Below, piece by piece: positions 40,821-50,447 of a stretch of DNA of 64,000 nt. The notes under the pieces were generated by a model. The model was given only the letters and a program-made list of their open reading frames with translations, did not search any database and had not been told where the DNA came from. A program made the position numbers and the translations under genes. Position 1 is the stretch's first letter. The number at the start of each line of letters is the position of its first letter. Source of the stretch: Mycolicibacterium palauense (GTDB taxonomy: Bacteria > Actinomycetota > Actinomycetes > Mycobacteriales > Mycobacteriaceae); contig NZ_NVQF01000005.1 of the NCBI RefSeq assembly GCF_002592005.1, positions 51,746-115,745 on the forward strand, given 5' to 3'.

Positions 40821-42131
40821 CTAGTTGAGCTGGTGGGCAGGCTGTTTGGGCCGCAGCGCCACCAGGGCGGTTCCGCCGGCGAACAGCGCCGCCATCACCA
40901 CCGGGAAGTGGCCGCCGGGGGCGAAGCCCGACGCGGTGAAGCCGAGCAGCGCGACCGCCACCATCAGCCCGCCGGCGTACAGCAGCGGCTCGATGAGCGG
41001 GCGCGGCACCGGTACCGGGGCGGTCGGCAGGGGTGCCGAGACGCGTTTGCGCTGCCAGGCCAGCAGCACCATCTCCGCGGCGGTGACCACCGTCAACACC
41101 ACCAGCCACTCCAGCCGGGCCAGCCACCAGGCCGTGGTGTTGACCTCGGGTTGCGGCAACAGCCCGGTCGGATAGGCCACCAGGGACACGGCCACCGCGG
41201 GGATCAGCTGCCACAGGTACAGCGCCATCACGTTGGCGTTCCCGAACGCCAGCACCCGCTGCTTGAACGGTGTCCGCAGCCATCGGTCCAGCGCCGGGGC
41301 CGCCCAGATGGCCAGGCCCGCCTGGGTGAACCCGAACGCCAACAGCGCGACCGTCGGCGGGGTGGTGTTCTTGATCGCCTCCCCGGTCACCCCGATCATG
41401 CTCGGCGGGTAGGGGCCGGGCCCCAGCAGCAGCGCCAGCGCCACCGCGGAGCCCAGCGCCAGGACCGCCGGCCGCCGGCCGATCATCAGACCGCCCCGCC
41501 AGGCGATCCCCAGCTGGTAGAACGCGCCCCAGGCGAACAGGTAGTTGACCGCACCGAGGTAGGCGGGCACGCTGCCGAAAAGCGTCAGCGCGTCGACGGC
41601 GGCGACCGCCGCCGTCAGCGCGGCCACCGCCCACAGCCCGAACCGGCGGTGCGCGGCCACCGCCAGCGGCGTCGTGAGTGTCACCAGCGTGTAGATGGCC
41701 AGGAACCACAGATGCAGCGCCACCGCCCAACCGGCGAAATCCAGGTTCGCGCCGGGCACCCCGGCGGGGATCAGCACGGCCATCACCACCAGGACCAGCC
41801 CGACGTAGATGCCCGTCGGCCCGAGCATGCGGGTCATCCGGTGGCGGATCCAGTCCTGGCGCGTCCCGCCCCGTTCGTCGTGCCAGCGCCTCCACGACAG
41901 CGCCCCCGCGTACCCGCCGACCACGAAGAACAGCGGCACCAGCTGGAACGGCCAGGTCAGCCACTGCGTGAAGGGGATCACCTGCAGGGGGTCGATCCGG
42001 TTGAACGTCCCGTCGCTGTAGGTCATGCAGGCCAGCAGCCAGTGGCCGTAGACGATCATCACGACACCGAAGACCCGGTAGAAGTCGATCGCCAGGTTGC
42101 GGGCCGGGGTGGACGGCTGTGCGGTGTTCAT
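40821..42131 (-). CDS. Acyltransferase-3-like integral membrane protein
   Basis: 436 residues from ATG 42131 with about ten predicted membrane helices. The N-terminus RNLAIDFYRVFGVVMIVYGH (Arg and His in the first helix) and FQLVPLFFVVGGYAGALSWR are typical of acyltransferase-3/OafA-type proteins, which acylate envelope glycans or lipids. LHLWFLAIYTLVTLTTPLAV and LYLWQLIPAVAVSLVAYPTG mark later helices. The acceptor is not evident. Confidence 0.78.
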   Translation of the reverse strand: MNTAQPSTPARNLAIDFYRVFGVVMIVYGHWLLACMTYSDGTFNRIDPLQVIPFTQWLTWPFQLVPLFFVVGGYAGALSWRRWHDERGGTRQDWIRHRMTRMLGPTGIYVGLVLVVMAVLIPAGVPGANLDFAGWAVALHLWFLAIYTLVTLTTPLAVAAHRRFGLWAVAALTAAVAAVDALTLFGSVPAYLGAVNYLFAWGAFYQLGIAWRGGLMIGRRPAVLALGSAVALALLLGPGPYPPSMIGVTGEAIKNTTPPTVALLAFGFTQAGLAIWAAPALDRWLRTPFKQRVLAFGNANVMALYLWQLIPAVAVSLVAYPTGLLPQPEVNTTAWWLARLEWLVVLTVVTAAEMVLLAWQRKRVSAPLPTAPVPVPRPLIEPLLYAGGLMVAVALLGFTASGFAPGGHFPVVMAALFAGGTALVALRPKQPAHQLN

Positions 42132-42153
42132 TCGGCTCCGGCGCCCGGCCGCC

Positions 42154-42570
42154 TCAGGCGGGCTGTTGGAGCAGCTCGGCCATCCGCGGCATGACCGCCT
42201 GGATGGCCTTGAACGGACGGATCATCACCTTGAACTCCACGATCTCGTCCTCGTCGTTCCAGGTGATCATGTCGACCCCGTCGACGAGGATGCCGTCGAG
42301 GTTCGCGGTGAACTCCAGCACCGCCGAACGCTCGGCGAACCACTGCCCGACATAGCGGAAATCCGCACCCGAGAACAGCTTCTCCGCCGCCGACAGGTAC
42401 GCCTTGGTCACCGCGCGCCCGCGTTGCGGGGTGAACACCGCGGGGGAGTGGAACACCGCGTCCTCGGCGAGCAGCTCGTCGAGCCGGCCCGGGTCGCCGC
42501 TGCCGACGAACTCGAGCCAGCGCTCGACGATGGGCGGTGTCGGCGGTGTCGGCGGTGTCGGCGATGACAT
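42154..42570 (-). CDS. SnoaL-like (NTF2-fold) protein
   Basis: 138 residues from ATG 42570. After a PTPPTPPTPP leader the domain reads IVERWLEFVGSGDPGRLDEL, LAEDAVFHSPAVFTPQRGRA and VTKAYLSAAEKLF, then TWNDEDEIVEFKVMIRPFKA, the common pattern of SnoaL-like cone-fold proteins in actinobacteria. These often act as small isomerases/hydratases or have no known role. It ends close to the acyltransferase gene and starts three bases after the polD2 stop, so it may be co-transcribed with polD2. Confidence 0.75.
   Translation of the reverse strand: MSSPTPPTPPTPPIVERWLEFVGSGDPGRLDELLAEDAVFHSPAVFTPQRGRAVTKAYLSAAEKLFSGADFRYVGQWFAERSAVLEFTANLDGILVDGVDMITWNDEDEIVEFKVMIRPFKAIQAVMPRMAELLQQPA
42536..42562 (-). 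repeat. Triple 9-base repeat in the SnoaL-like gene
   Basis: GGTGTCGGC occurs three times in tandem on the plus strand (42536, 42545, 42554), coding the repeated P-T-P leader of the SnoaL-like protein. It stays in frame. Confidence 0.7.
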
Positions 42571-42572
42571 GG

Positions 42573-43775
42573 TTACTCCGTTCGTCGGGGACCCGAATAG
42601 TTCTGCCACGGTGAATAGTCGGCGAGCAAGTCCTCCTGCGGTGGACGCAGCTCCTCGGGCACATTCTGCAGGTTGATCCGGATCCGGTACCAGATCGACG
42701 ACGGGCCCCGCATGCCGTCGACGAGGATGTCGGCGGGATCCAGCCGCGCCGCGGTGTCGGGGTGGCGTGCGCGCCAGGTGTCCAGTGCCGCCATCGCCTC
42801 GGGCCGGGTTCTGGTGCGCGCGACCTCGATCAGCGGCGGTTTGTCCGCCCTGGGGGCCTTCTCGGCGGGGCCCAGCTCCTCGGCGAGGGCCAGCAGCGCG
42901 GTCAGGCCGCCGGCGTGCTCGTCCATCGACTCCCACGGGTCACCCAGCTCGGCGTAGCGGCGCGGCACCGTGGCCACGGTGAACTGCTCGGGCCGGCAGA
43001 CGCCGACCTCGTCCCAGGTCAGCGGGGTGGAGACGCGGGCGTCGGGCAGCGCACGCACCGAGTAGGCCGAGGCCACCGTGCGGTCCTTGGCGTTCTGGTT
43101 GAAGTCGACGAACACCCCGCGGCGCTCCTCCTTCCACCAGCGGCTGGTGGCCAGTCCGGGGGCGCGGCGCTCCACCTCGCGGGCCACCGTCTCGGCGGCC
43201 AGCCGCACCTGCCGGTAGGCCCAGTCGCGGGTGATCCGCGCATAGACGTGGAAACCCCGCGATCCCGACGTCTTGGGCCAGCCGGTCAGCCCGTGATCGG
43301 CCAGCACCTCGCGGGTCACCAGCGCCACGTCGACGATCTGGCCCCACTCGACGCCGGGCATCGGATCCAGGTCCACCCGCAGCTCGTCGGGGTGTTCGAG
43401 GTCGTCGGCGCGCACGGGGTGCGGGTTGAGGTCCACGCAGCCCAGGTTGACCGCCCAGACCAGCCCGGCGGCGTCGCGCAGCACGGCCTCCTTGGCCGAG
43501 GTGCCCGACCGGTACTTCAGCTCGGCCACCTCGATCCAGTCCGGGCGCTTCTGCGGGGCCCGCTTCTGGAAGACCGCCTCCTCGGAGATGCCCTTGACGA
43601 AGCGTTTGAGGATCATCGGGCGGTCGGCGACACCGCGCAGCGCGCCATCGGCGACCGCGAGGTAGTAGTGGATCAGGTCGAGCTTGCTCACCCCCGCATC
43701 GGGGAAAACGACCTTGTCGGGATGGGTGACGCCCACCTCGCGGCCGTCCACCTCCAGCACCAGCGGACGGGCCAT
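42573..43775 (-). CDS. polD2: LigD-type primase-polymerase PolD2
   Basis: 400 residues from ATG 43775. It matches the polymerase domain of LigD without ligase or nuclease domains: VGVTHPDKVVFPDAGVSKLD, MILKRFVKGISEEAVFQKRA, the catalytic acidic pair in LRVDLDPMPGVEWGQIVDVA, WPKTSGSRGFHVYARI (SxH motif) and VFVDFNQNAKDRTVASAYSV. These archaeo-eukaryotic-primase-like enzymes add ribo- or deoxynucleotides during gap or break repair. Its position beside fadD2 matches Rv0269c and, from memory, M. smegmatis PolD2. Divergent from fadD2 by about 65 bases. Confidence 0.87.
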   Translation of the reverse strand: MARPLVLEVDGREVGVTHPDKVVFPDAGVSKLDLIHYYLAVADGALRGVADRPMILKRFVKGISEEAVFQKRAPQKRPDWIEVAELKYRSGTSAKEAVLRDAAGLVWAVNLGCVDLNPHPVRADDLEHPDELRVDLDPMPGVEWGQIVDVALVTREVLADHGLTGWPKTSGSRGFHVYARITRDWAYRQVRLAAETVAREVERRAPGLATSRWWKEERRGVFVDFNQNAKDRTVASAYSVRALPDARVSTPLTWDEVGVCRPEQFTVATVPRRYAELGDPWESMDEHAGGLTALLALAEELGPAEKAPRADKPPLIEVARTRTRPEAMAALDTWRARHPDTAARLDPADILVDGMRGPSSIWYRIRINLQNVPEELRPPQEDLLADYSPWQNYSGPRRTE

Positions 43776-43840
43776 CCCTGCATGGTAGTTCCGTCGCTGT
43801 TCCGAGCCGTACTGCGACCTATGTCACATACAGTGTGGCC

Positions 43841-45523
43841 ATGCCCAAGCTGACCGACCTCCCGTTCCAGGCGGCCGCACTGATGCAGCAGTATGCCGAG
43901 CGTGGTGCCGCCGAACTTCACTACGCCCGGAAGATGCTCGAATCCGGCGCCCTGAAGCTGGAAGCACCGCAGAACCTCGCGGCCATGGTCGCCGACATCC
44001 GCCGCTGGGGCGAGTTCGGCATGATCCCGGCGCTCAATGCGCGCCGCACCCCCGAGCGTCTGGCCGTGATCGACGACGACGGGGAGATGACCTTCGCCGA
44101 ACTGGACCGGGCCGCCCACGCCACGGCCAACGGGCTGGCGGCCATGGGGGTCAAGGGCGGTGACGGGGTCGCGCTGCTGATCCGCAACCACCGCTGGTTC
44201 CTGGTGGCGCTGTACGGGGCCGCCCGGGTCGGTGCCCGCGTCATCCTGCTCAACAGCGAGTTCTCCGGCCCGCAGATCAAGGAGGTCTCCGAGCGCGAGG
44301 GCGCCAAGCTGGTCATCTACGACGACGAGTACACCGCGGCCGTGGCCAAGGCCGAACCGCCGCTGGGCAAGCTGCGGGCGTTGGGCAGGAACCCGGACAA
44401 GCCCGATCAGCCGAGCGAATCCAGCGACGAGACGCTGGAGCAGCTGATCGCGCGCAGCAAGACCACCCCGGCGCCCAGGGCCGAGAAACACACCAAGATC
44501 ATCATCCTGACCAGCGGCACCACCGGCACGCCCAAGGGTGCCAACCGCAGCACACCGCCGTCGCTGGCGCCGATCGGTGGCATCCTCTCGCATGTGCCGT
44601 TCAAGGCCAACGAGGTGACCTCGTTGCCGGCCCCGATGTTCCACGCGCTGGGGTTCCTGCACGCGACCATCGCGATGATGCTGGGCTCGACGCTGGTGCT
44701 GCGCAGGCGGTTCAAGCCCGCCACCGTGCTCGCCGACATCGAGAAGCACAAGGTGACCGGCCTGGTCGTGGTGCCGGTGATGCTCTCGCGCATCCTGGAC
44801 ACCCTCGACGAGATGGAACGCCGCCCGGACCTGTCCAGCCTGCGGATCGTGTTCGTCTCGGGTTCGCAGCTGGGCGCCGAGCTGGCCACCCGGGCCATCA
44901 AGTCGCTCGGGCCGGTGGTCTACAACCTGTACGGCTCCACCGAGATCGCCTTCGCCACCATCGCCCGCCCGCAGGACCTGCAGAAGAACCCCGCCACGGT
45001 GGGGCCCGTCGTCAAGGGCGTCAAGGTCAAGATCCTCGACGACAACGGCAACGAGGTGCCCCAGGGCGAGGTGGGCCGGATCTTCGTCGGCAACACCTTC
45101 CCGTTCGAGGGCTACACCGGCGGCGGCGGCAAGCAGATCATCGACGGCCTGATGTCCTCGGGCGATGTCGGCTACTTCGACCACAACGACCTGCTCTACG
45201 TCAGCGGCCGCGACGACGAGATGATCGTCTCCGGCGGCGAGAACGTCTTCCCGGCCGAGGTCGAGGATCTGATCAGCGGCCACCCCGAGGTCGTCGAGGC
45301 CACCGCGCTCGGTGTCGAGGACAAGGACTGGGGACATCGGTTGCGCGCCTTCGTCGTCAAGGCCGAGGGGGCCACCGTCGACGAGGAGGCGATCAAGACC
45401 TACGTCAAGGATCACCTGGCCCGCTACAAGGTGCCGCGCGAGGTGATCTTCCTCGCCGAGCTGCCGCGCAACCCCACCGGCAAGATCCTCAAACGCGAAC
45501 TGCGCGACATCGAGATCAAGTAG
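43841..45523 (+). CDS. fadD2: Fatty-acid-CoA ligase FadD2
   Basis: 560 residues from ATG 43841 (a GTG two codons upstream is possible). ANL-family adenylating enzyme: P-loop IILTSGTTGTPKGANRS, VYNLYGSTEIAFATIARP (A5), GDVGYFDHNDLLYVSGRDDE (A7/A8), GGENVFPAEVEDLISG, and C-terminal NPTGKILKRELRDIEIK with the catalytic lysine. It activates a fatty or other carboxylic acid to its CoA thioester. The N-terminus MPKLTDLPFQ and the location beside polD2 and fadE6 match M. tuberculosis fadD2 (Rv0270). Confidence 0.92.
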   Translation: MPKLTDLPFQAAALMQQYAERGAAELHYARKMLESGALKLEAPQNLAAMVADIRRWGEFGMIPALNARRTPERLAVIDDDGEMTFAELDRAAHATANGLAAMGVKGGDGVALLIRNHRWFLVALYGAARVGARVILLNSEFSGPQIKEVSEREGAKLVIYDDEYTAAVAKAEPPLGKLRALGRNPDKPDQPSESSDETLEQLIARSKTTPAPRAEKHTKIIILTSGTTGTPKGANRSTPPSLAPIGGILSHVPFKANEVTSLPAPMFHALGFLHATIAMMLGSTLVLRRRFKPATVLADIEKHKVTGLVVVPVMLSRILDTLDEMERRPDLSSLRIVFVSGSQLGAELATRAIKSLGPVVYNLYGSTEIAFATIARPQDLQKNPATVGPVVKGVKVKILDDNGNEVPQGEVGRIFVGNTFPFEGYTGGGGKQIIDGLMSSGDVGYFDHNDLLYVSGRDDEMIVSGGENVFPAEVEDLISGHPEVVEATALGVEDKDWGHRLRAFVVKAEGATVDEEAIKTYVKDHLARYKVPREVIFLAELPRNPTGKILKRELRDIEIK

Positions 45524-45540
45524 GGGTCACGCAGCAGAGA

Positions 45541-47094
45541 TCAGGTGGGGCGGGCCGTCGTCAGGCAGTAGCGCATGAGGACCCGGACATGGGGCGCCAC
45601 GGCGGCCAGTTCGGTGTGCCCGGTGCCGGAGTAGATCTCCAGCAGCAGCGCGCGTCCGTCGTGCCTGCCGCCGGCGCCGAGGACGGCCCGGTAGCCGAAC
45701 TCCCGCAGCAGGCGCACCTCCTCGGGATCGGAGTCGCCCACGGCGACATCGGCGATGAACGGCACACCGGTGACGATGGCCCGTTCTGTGGCCGGGTAGT
45801 CGGTGATCCGGTAGGCGTCGCCGGGAACCGGCACGACGACGGACAGGCCGGAGTCGTGGTCGCGCACGGTGTTGACACCCCGGACGGTGTGCAGTTCGTC
45901 GCTGTCGCGGGGGGTCATCGACACTGACCAGCCCGCCGCGCCGGCCTGCCGGTGCGCCTCGACGGCAAGGATCTCCAGCGCGTCGAGCACGCCGAAGCTG
46001 CCGAGCCGGTCGAGGATCCCCAGCACTCTGGGCACGAGGTCGTCGTGGGAGGGGCGGCGCGCGCCGATGGTGCCGGGCAGGCGGGGTGGCACCGGCGTCC
46101 CCGCGTTGAAGCGCCCGGGCCCGAGCCGCTTGGCGGTCAGCAGCGCCGCGTCGGCGGCCGCCAGCAGGTGCTGGCCCGATGTCGTGACGGGTTCGGCCGT
46201 GGCGGCGCCCCAGCTGATGGTGAGGCGGTCACCGTCGCGCGCACGCAGCATCTCGCCGACGGTGCGGGCGAACCGTTCCGCGTCGGCCGGGGTGGCCTGC
46301 GCCAGCAGCACGCAGAATTCGTCACCGCCCAGGCGGGCGGTGAAGGACCGGGGGAACTGCGCGGCGGCGCTGTCCAGGATGCCGGCCACCGTGCGCAGCA
46401 CCGCGTCCCCGGCCGCATGACCGTCGTTGTCGTTGACGTCCTTGAACCCGTCGACGTCGCAGATCAGGCAGACCAGCTCCCCGGTGTCCGGGCCGATGGC
46501 CAGCAACCGCCGGTCCAGGGCGCGGCGGTTGGCCAGCCCGGTCAGCGGGTCCTGGTGGGCGTAGTTCCAGATCGTGCTGAACTGCTCGGAACGGCCGAAG
46601 GCGACGGCGGTGTGCGCGGCGATGGCCCGCAGCAACGCCACGTCGCCGGGCCCGAACCGGCGGCCGTCGGTACCGGTGGCCCAGATCTCGCCCCAGGTCT
46701 GCCCGTCGTAGACGACCGGGACCCCCAGCTCGCATTCCTTGCCGAGCTCGCGCAGCAGGGCCCGCGCGGAGGGCTCGGCCGTCTCGTCGTCGATGGCGTT
46801 GACGAAGGGCCGGTGGTGCTCGAGCAGCGCGGCGACGTGCGGATAGTCCGGGACGGCGTAGGTTTCGTGCACGGGCCAGGGCTGCTCGCCCGCGCCCAGG
46901 TCGCCGACGTTGATCAACGTCCGCAGGGTGTTGGTCTCGCGGTCCCAGCGGCTGATCGACAGCGACGCGGCCGCCAGGGCGATCAGTGCCTGCTCGGCGA
47001 TGACCTCGACCACCTCGTCGAAGTACTCGGCGCGCAGCACGGCGTGGGAGATCCGCACCAGCGTGCGTAGCACCGAGAGTTCCGTGTCAGCCAT
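45541..47094 (-). CDS. GAF-GGDEF-GAF diguanylate cyclase
   Basis: 517 residues from ATG 47094. A GAF domain covers about 5-170 (LSVLRTLVRISHAVLRAEYF, GVPVVYDGQTWGEIWATGTD). It is followed by a GGDEF domain: DPLTGLANRRALDRRLLAIG, CDVDGFKDVNDNDGHAAGDA, active loop ARLGGDEFCVLL at about 253-264. A second, weaker GAF-like domain lies at about 340-510. The active site looks intact, so c-di-GMP synthesis is expected. No RxxD inhibitory site is seen five residues before GGDEF, so product inhibition may be absent. There is no EAL domain. It sits between fadD2 and fadE6, adjacent genes in M. tuberculosis as I recall, so this is a lineage-specific insertion or a loss there. Confidence 0.88.
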   Translation of the reverse strand: MADTELSVLRTLVRISHAVLRAEYFDEVVEVIAEQALIALAAASLSISRWDRETNTLRTLINVGDLGAGEQPWPVHETYAVPDYPHVAALLEHHRPFVNAIDDETAEPSARALLRELGKECELGVPVVYDGQTWGEIWATGTDGRRFGPGDVALLRAIAAHTAVAFGRSEQFSTIWNYAHQDPLTGLANRRALDRRLLAIGPDTGELVCLICDVDGFKDVNDNDGHAAGDAVLRTVAGILDSAAAQFPRSFTARLGGDEFCVLLAQATPADAERFARTVGEMLRARDGDRLTISWGAATAEPVTTSGQHLLAAADAALLTAKRLGPGRFNAGTPVPPRLPGTIGARRPSHDDLVPRVLGILDRLGSFGVLDALEILAVEAHRQAGAAGWSVSMTPRDSDELHTVRGVNTVRDHDSGLSVVVPVPGDAYRITDYPATERAIVTGVPFIADVAVGDSDPEEVRLLREFGYRAVLGAGGRHDGRALLLEIYSGTGHTELAAVAPHVRVLMRYCLTTARPT

Positions 47095-47168
47095 GCCTCC
47101 CCTGCCGGCAGATCGTCACCAGGAAGACAGTCTGTACCCGCGCGGCGGGGGAGGGGAACCCTTCCGGC

Positions 47169-49388
47169 CTAGGGATCGCGGGGCAGCCCCAGCAGGCGCT
47201 CGGCGATGATGTTGAGCTGCACCTCGGAGGTGCCGCCGTAGATCGTGGTCGCCCGGCTGGCCAGCAGGTACTGGTTCCAGGTGCCCTGGGGGGTGGATTC
47301 GTCGCCGATGGCGGCGTCGGTGCCGAACGTGGACACCACGAACTCGGCGTAGCCCTGCCCGGTCTTCATCGACAGCAGCTTGGAGATCGCGGCCGAGGGC
47401 ATCGGATCCCCGCCGGCCAGGGTCAGCAGCGTCGAGCGCATGTTCATCAGCTTGGCCGCATGGCCCTCGGCGATCAGCTGGCCGGCGTGGTTCTGTCCGA
47501 TCTGGTCGAGCTGGGCCTCGCGGAGGTGGTCGACGAACTTGTCCAGGCTGGGCAGGAACGGCGGCTCGCTGCTGCCGATCGAGACCCGCTCGGCGGTCAG
47601 GGTGTTGCGGCTGACCTCCCAGCCCCGGTTGACCTCGCCGAGGACCATCTCGTCGGGGACGAACACGTCGTCGATGAAGACCGTGTTGAACATCGCGTTG
47701 CCGGTCAGCTCGCGCAGCGGCTTGACCTCCACGCCGTCGGCGGCCATGTCGAGCAGGAAGTAGGTGATGCCGTTGTGCTTGGGCGCCGACGGGTCCGTCC
47801 GGGCCAGCAGGGCGCCCCACTGCGAGTACTGCGCGCCGGTGGTCCAGATCTTCTGGCCGGTGATCCGCCAGCCGCCGTCGACCTTGGTGGCCTTGGTCGT
47901 CAGGCTGGCCAGGTCCGAACCGGCGCCGGGTTCGGAGAACAGCTGGCACCAGATCATCTCGCCGCGGAACGTCGGCGGCAGGAACCGCTGCTGTTGCTCG
48001 TCGGTGCCGAACGCGACGATCGACGGGATGATCCAGGCGGCGATGCCCATCGCGGGCCGCCGGACCCGACCGGTGGAGAACTCCTGGGCGATGATGATCT
48101 GCTCGATCGGCGTGGCGGCCCGGCCCCACGGCGTGGGCAGATGCGGTTGCACCCAGCCGCCCTCGGCGATCGCGGTGGTGCGCTCCTCGCGCGGAATGGC
48201 TTTCAGCGCAGCGACTTCGGCGCGGATGTCCTCCCGCAGCTTCTCGGTGTCGGGATCCAGGTCGATGTCGATGCCACGCAGGCCCGTGGTGGTGGCGGTG
48301 TCGAAGACCCGCTGGGGGTAGTCCGCGGCGCGCCCGAAGCAGGCGGCCAGCAGCAGTGCCCGGCGGTAGTAGACGTTGGTGTCGTGCTCCCAGGTGAAGC
48401 CGATGCCGCCGTGCACCTGGATGCAGTCCTGCGCGCAGTGCTGGGCCGCGGCCGGGGCCAGCGTGGCGGCCACCGCCGCGGCGAACGGGACGTGTGCGCT
48501 GTCCCGATCACCGGCGGGGTCACCGGCGCGGGCCTCGTCGATGGCGCGCGCGGCGTCCCAGGTCGCCGCGGTGGCGCGCTCGGTGACCGCGATCATCTCG
48601 GCGCACTTGTGCTTGACCGCCTGGAACTGGCCGATCGGGCGGCCGAACTGCTCGCGGATCTTGGCGTATTCGGCGGCGGTGTCGGTGGCCCAGCGGGACA
48701 CCCCGACGGCCTCGGCCGACAGCAGCGTCGACATCAACGCGTGCGCGGCGTCGCGGCTGAGGTTGGTGAGCACCCGGTCGTCGCCCACCTCGACGGCATT
48801 GGCCCGCACGTGGGCGACCGGGCGCAACGGGTCGAGGCCGGCGACCGGCTCGATCTCCAGGGTGTCCGCGTCGAGGAGCACCCACTCCTCACCGGAGTCG
48901 ATGGCCACGGGCAGCACCAGCAGGGAGGCCTGGGCGGCGGCGGGCACGGCGCGGACCTCGCCGCGGATGACCAGCGCCGCCCCGGACTCGTCCTCGCCCT
49001 GGCGGGTGGCGGTCAGGCCCGAGTCGATGGCGTAGGCGGCGATCGTCTCACCGGAGGCCAGGCCGGTGAGCGGCTCGCATGTCGGGTCGTGCGCGGCGAT
49101 GAGCGCGCTGGCGATCGCGGACGGGACGAAGGGGCCGGGCACCGCGCCGTAGCCGAACTCGGCCAGCACGATCGCCAGCTCGAGGATGCCGAAGCCCTGC
49201 CCGCCGACGGACTCGTCCAGGTGCACACCCTGCAGTCCCTGGTCGGCCGCGGCCTTCCAGTAGGGCGGCGGGTTGGGGACCGGGGTCTCCAGCGCCTCGT
49301 GCAGCACCTCCGACGGCGCAACCCTGGCGACCAGGGAGCGCACCGATTCGGCGAGGTCGGCGTGTTCGGGAGTGATCGCGATCGGCAT
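47169..49388 (-). CDS. fadE6: Double-domain acyl-CoA dehydrogenase FadE6
   Basis: 739 residues from ATG 49388 (GGGAAGGG upstream; a start 12 codons earlier is also open). Two acyl-CoA dehydrogenase modules are fused. The first half has EFGYGAVPGPFVPSAIASAL and QDCIQVHGGIGFTWEHDTNV. The second has MIWCQLFSEPGAGSDLASLT (FAD/substrate motif), WRITGQKIWTTGAQYSQWGA, and the C-terminal TIYGGTSEVQLNIIAERLLG. It should take electrons from an acyl-CoA (alpha-beta oxidation) to ETF. The fused layout and position match Rv0271c (about 731 residues). Confidence 0.9.
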   Translation of the reverse strand: MPIAITPEHADLAESVRSLVARVAPSEVLHEALETPVPNPPPYWKAAADQGLQGVHLDESVGGQGFGILELAIVLAEFGYGAVPGPFVPSAIASALIAAHDPTCEPLTGLASGETIAAYAIDSGLTATRQGEDESGAALVIRGEVRAVPAAAQASLLVLPVAIDSGEEWVLLDADTLEIEPVAGLDPLRPVAHVRANAVEVGDDRVLTNLSRDAAHALMSTLLSAEAVGVSRWATDTAAEYAKIREQFGRPIGQFQAVKHKCAEMIAVTERATAATWDAARAIDEARAGDPAGDRDSAHVPFAAAVAATLAPAAAQHCAQDCIQVHGGIGFTWEHDTNVYYRRALLLAACFGRAADYPQRVFDTATTTGLRGIDIDLDPDTEKLREDIRAEVAALKAIPREERTTAIAEGGWVQPHLPTPWGRAATPIEQIIIAQEFSTGRVRRPAMGIAAWIIPSIVAFGTDEQQQRFLPPTFRGEMIWCQLFSEPGAGSDLASLTTKATKVDGGWRITGQKIWTTGAQYSQWGALLARTDPSAPKHNGITYFLLDMAADGVEVKPLRELTGNAMFNTVFIDDVFVPDEMVLGEVNRGWEVSRNTLTAERVSIGSSEPPFLPSLDKFVDHLREAQLDQIGQNHAGQLIAEGHAAKLMNMRSTLLTLAGGDPMPSAAISKLLSMKTGQGYAEFVVSTFGTDAAIGDESTPQGTWNQYLLASRATTIYGGTSEVQLNIIAERLLGLPRDP

Positions 49389-49469
49389 CGTTGCCCTTCC
49401 CTCGTTCACATGACCGGAGTTCAAATAACCGGTCGGTTGGGCAACGAGCCTACCCGGGGGCCCCGGTCG

Positions 49470-50447
49470 TTACGAGGGGCTGTCGGAGTCCTCGGCGGCG
49501 CGGTCGACAACCAGAAAGTAGGGCCGTTTGCCCTCGACGATGCGCCGGCAGTTCCTGATCGCCGCGTCCAGGTAGCGCTCCATGGTGTCGGCGGTCAGCC
49601 AGCTGACGTGCGGCATGAGCAGCACGTTGTCGAGCTTGAGCAGCGGGTTGTCGGGGCTCACCGGCTCCTCGGCGAACACGTCCAGGCCGGCCCCGGCCAG
49701 CTGCCCGCTGGTCAGCGCCTCCACCAGGGCCTCCTGGTCGACGATGTCGCCGCGTGCGGTGTTGATCAGGATCGCGCCCGGCTTCATCTTGGCCAGGACC
49801 TCGCGGCTGATCATGCCCTCGGTCTCGGGGGTCAGCGGCAGGTGCAGCGACACGATGTCGCTCTTGGCCAGCAGATCGTTGAGCGAGACCCAGGCGGTGT
49901 TGTACTCGTCGCGCTGGGTGCTGGTGTGCAGCACCACGGTGTTCATCGACTTCAGGATCTGCTCGACCCGCTTGGCGACGCTGCCGTACCCGATCAGGCC
50001 GACGGTGCAGGCGCCCAGGTCGCGCACCCGGTCGCCCAGCGTCGGGTCCGCGGGCCAGCCGCGGCCCTCACGGGTGGCGCGGTCCAGTTCGGGCAGCCGG
50101 CGCAGCGCGGCCAGCATGAACAGCACGGTGGCCTCGGCGACGGAGTCGGCGTTGGCGCCGGGCATGTTGGCCACGGCGATACCGCGTTCGGCGGCGGTGT
50201 CGACGTCGATGGTGTTCACCCCGGAGCCCAGCTTGTGCACCAGTTTGAGCTTGCTGGCCTTGGCCAGGTCCTCGCCGGAGAGCGGGCGCAGCACGTGCCA
50301 CAGCACGTCGGCCTCGGGCAGTTCCCGGTAGAAGGCCTCGTCGTCGTCGGCGGGCACCCAGTGGACGTCGAGCCAGTCGGACTCGGCGGCCACCCGTTCC
50401 TCCACCTTGGTGCCGGGCTGGAAATGGGCGAGAACTCTCAATGCCAC
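49470..50447 (-). CDS. D-isomer-specific 2-hydroxyacid dehydrogenase
   Basis: 325 residues from GTG 50447 (GTG 50462 would add five). NAD-binding GLIGYGSVAKRVEQILKSM, the SDIVSLHLPLTPETEGMIS segment, and the catalytic trio Arg in ILINTARGDIVD, Glu in DVFAEEPVSPDNPLL and His in LMPHVSWLT. It should interconvert a 2-oxoacid and D-2-hydroxyacid with NAD(H); the substrate is unknown. Its start overlaps the hydrolase gene stop by ten bases, so the two are probably co-translated. I do not remember it between fadE6 and the hydrolase in M. tuberculosis. Confidence 0.85.
   Translation of the reverse strand: MALRVLAHFQPGTKVEERVAAESDWLDVHWVPADDDEAFYRELPEADVLWHVLRPLSGEDLAKASKLKLVHKLGSGVNTIDVDTAAERGIAVANMPGANADSVAEATVLFMLAALRRLPELDRATREGRGWPADPTLGDRVRDLGACTVGLIGYGSVAKRVEQILKSMNTVVLHTSTQRDEYNTAWVSLNDLLAKSDIVSLHLPLTPETEGMISREVLAKMKPGAILINTARGDIVDQEALVEALTSGQLAGAGLDVFAEEPVSPDNPLLKLDNVLLMPHVSWLTADTMERYLDAAIRNCRRIVEGKRPYFLVVDRAAEDSDSPS

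Noticed and set aside
43835..43841. GTG at 43835 as the start of fadD2
   Set aside because: The ATG at 43841 gives MPKLTDLP, matching the remembered start of FadD2 orthologues, so it was preferred.
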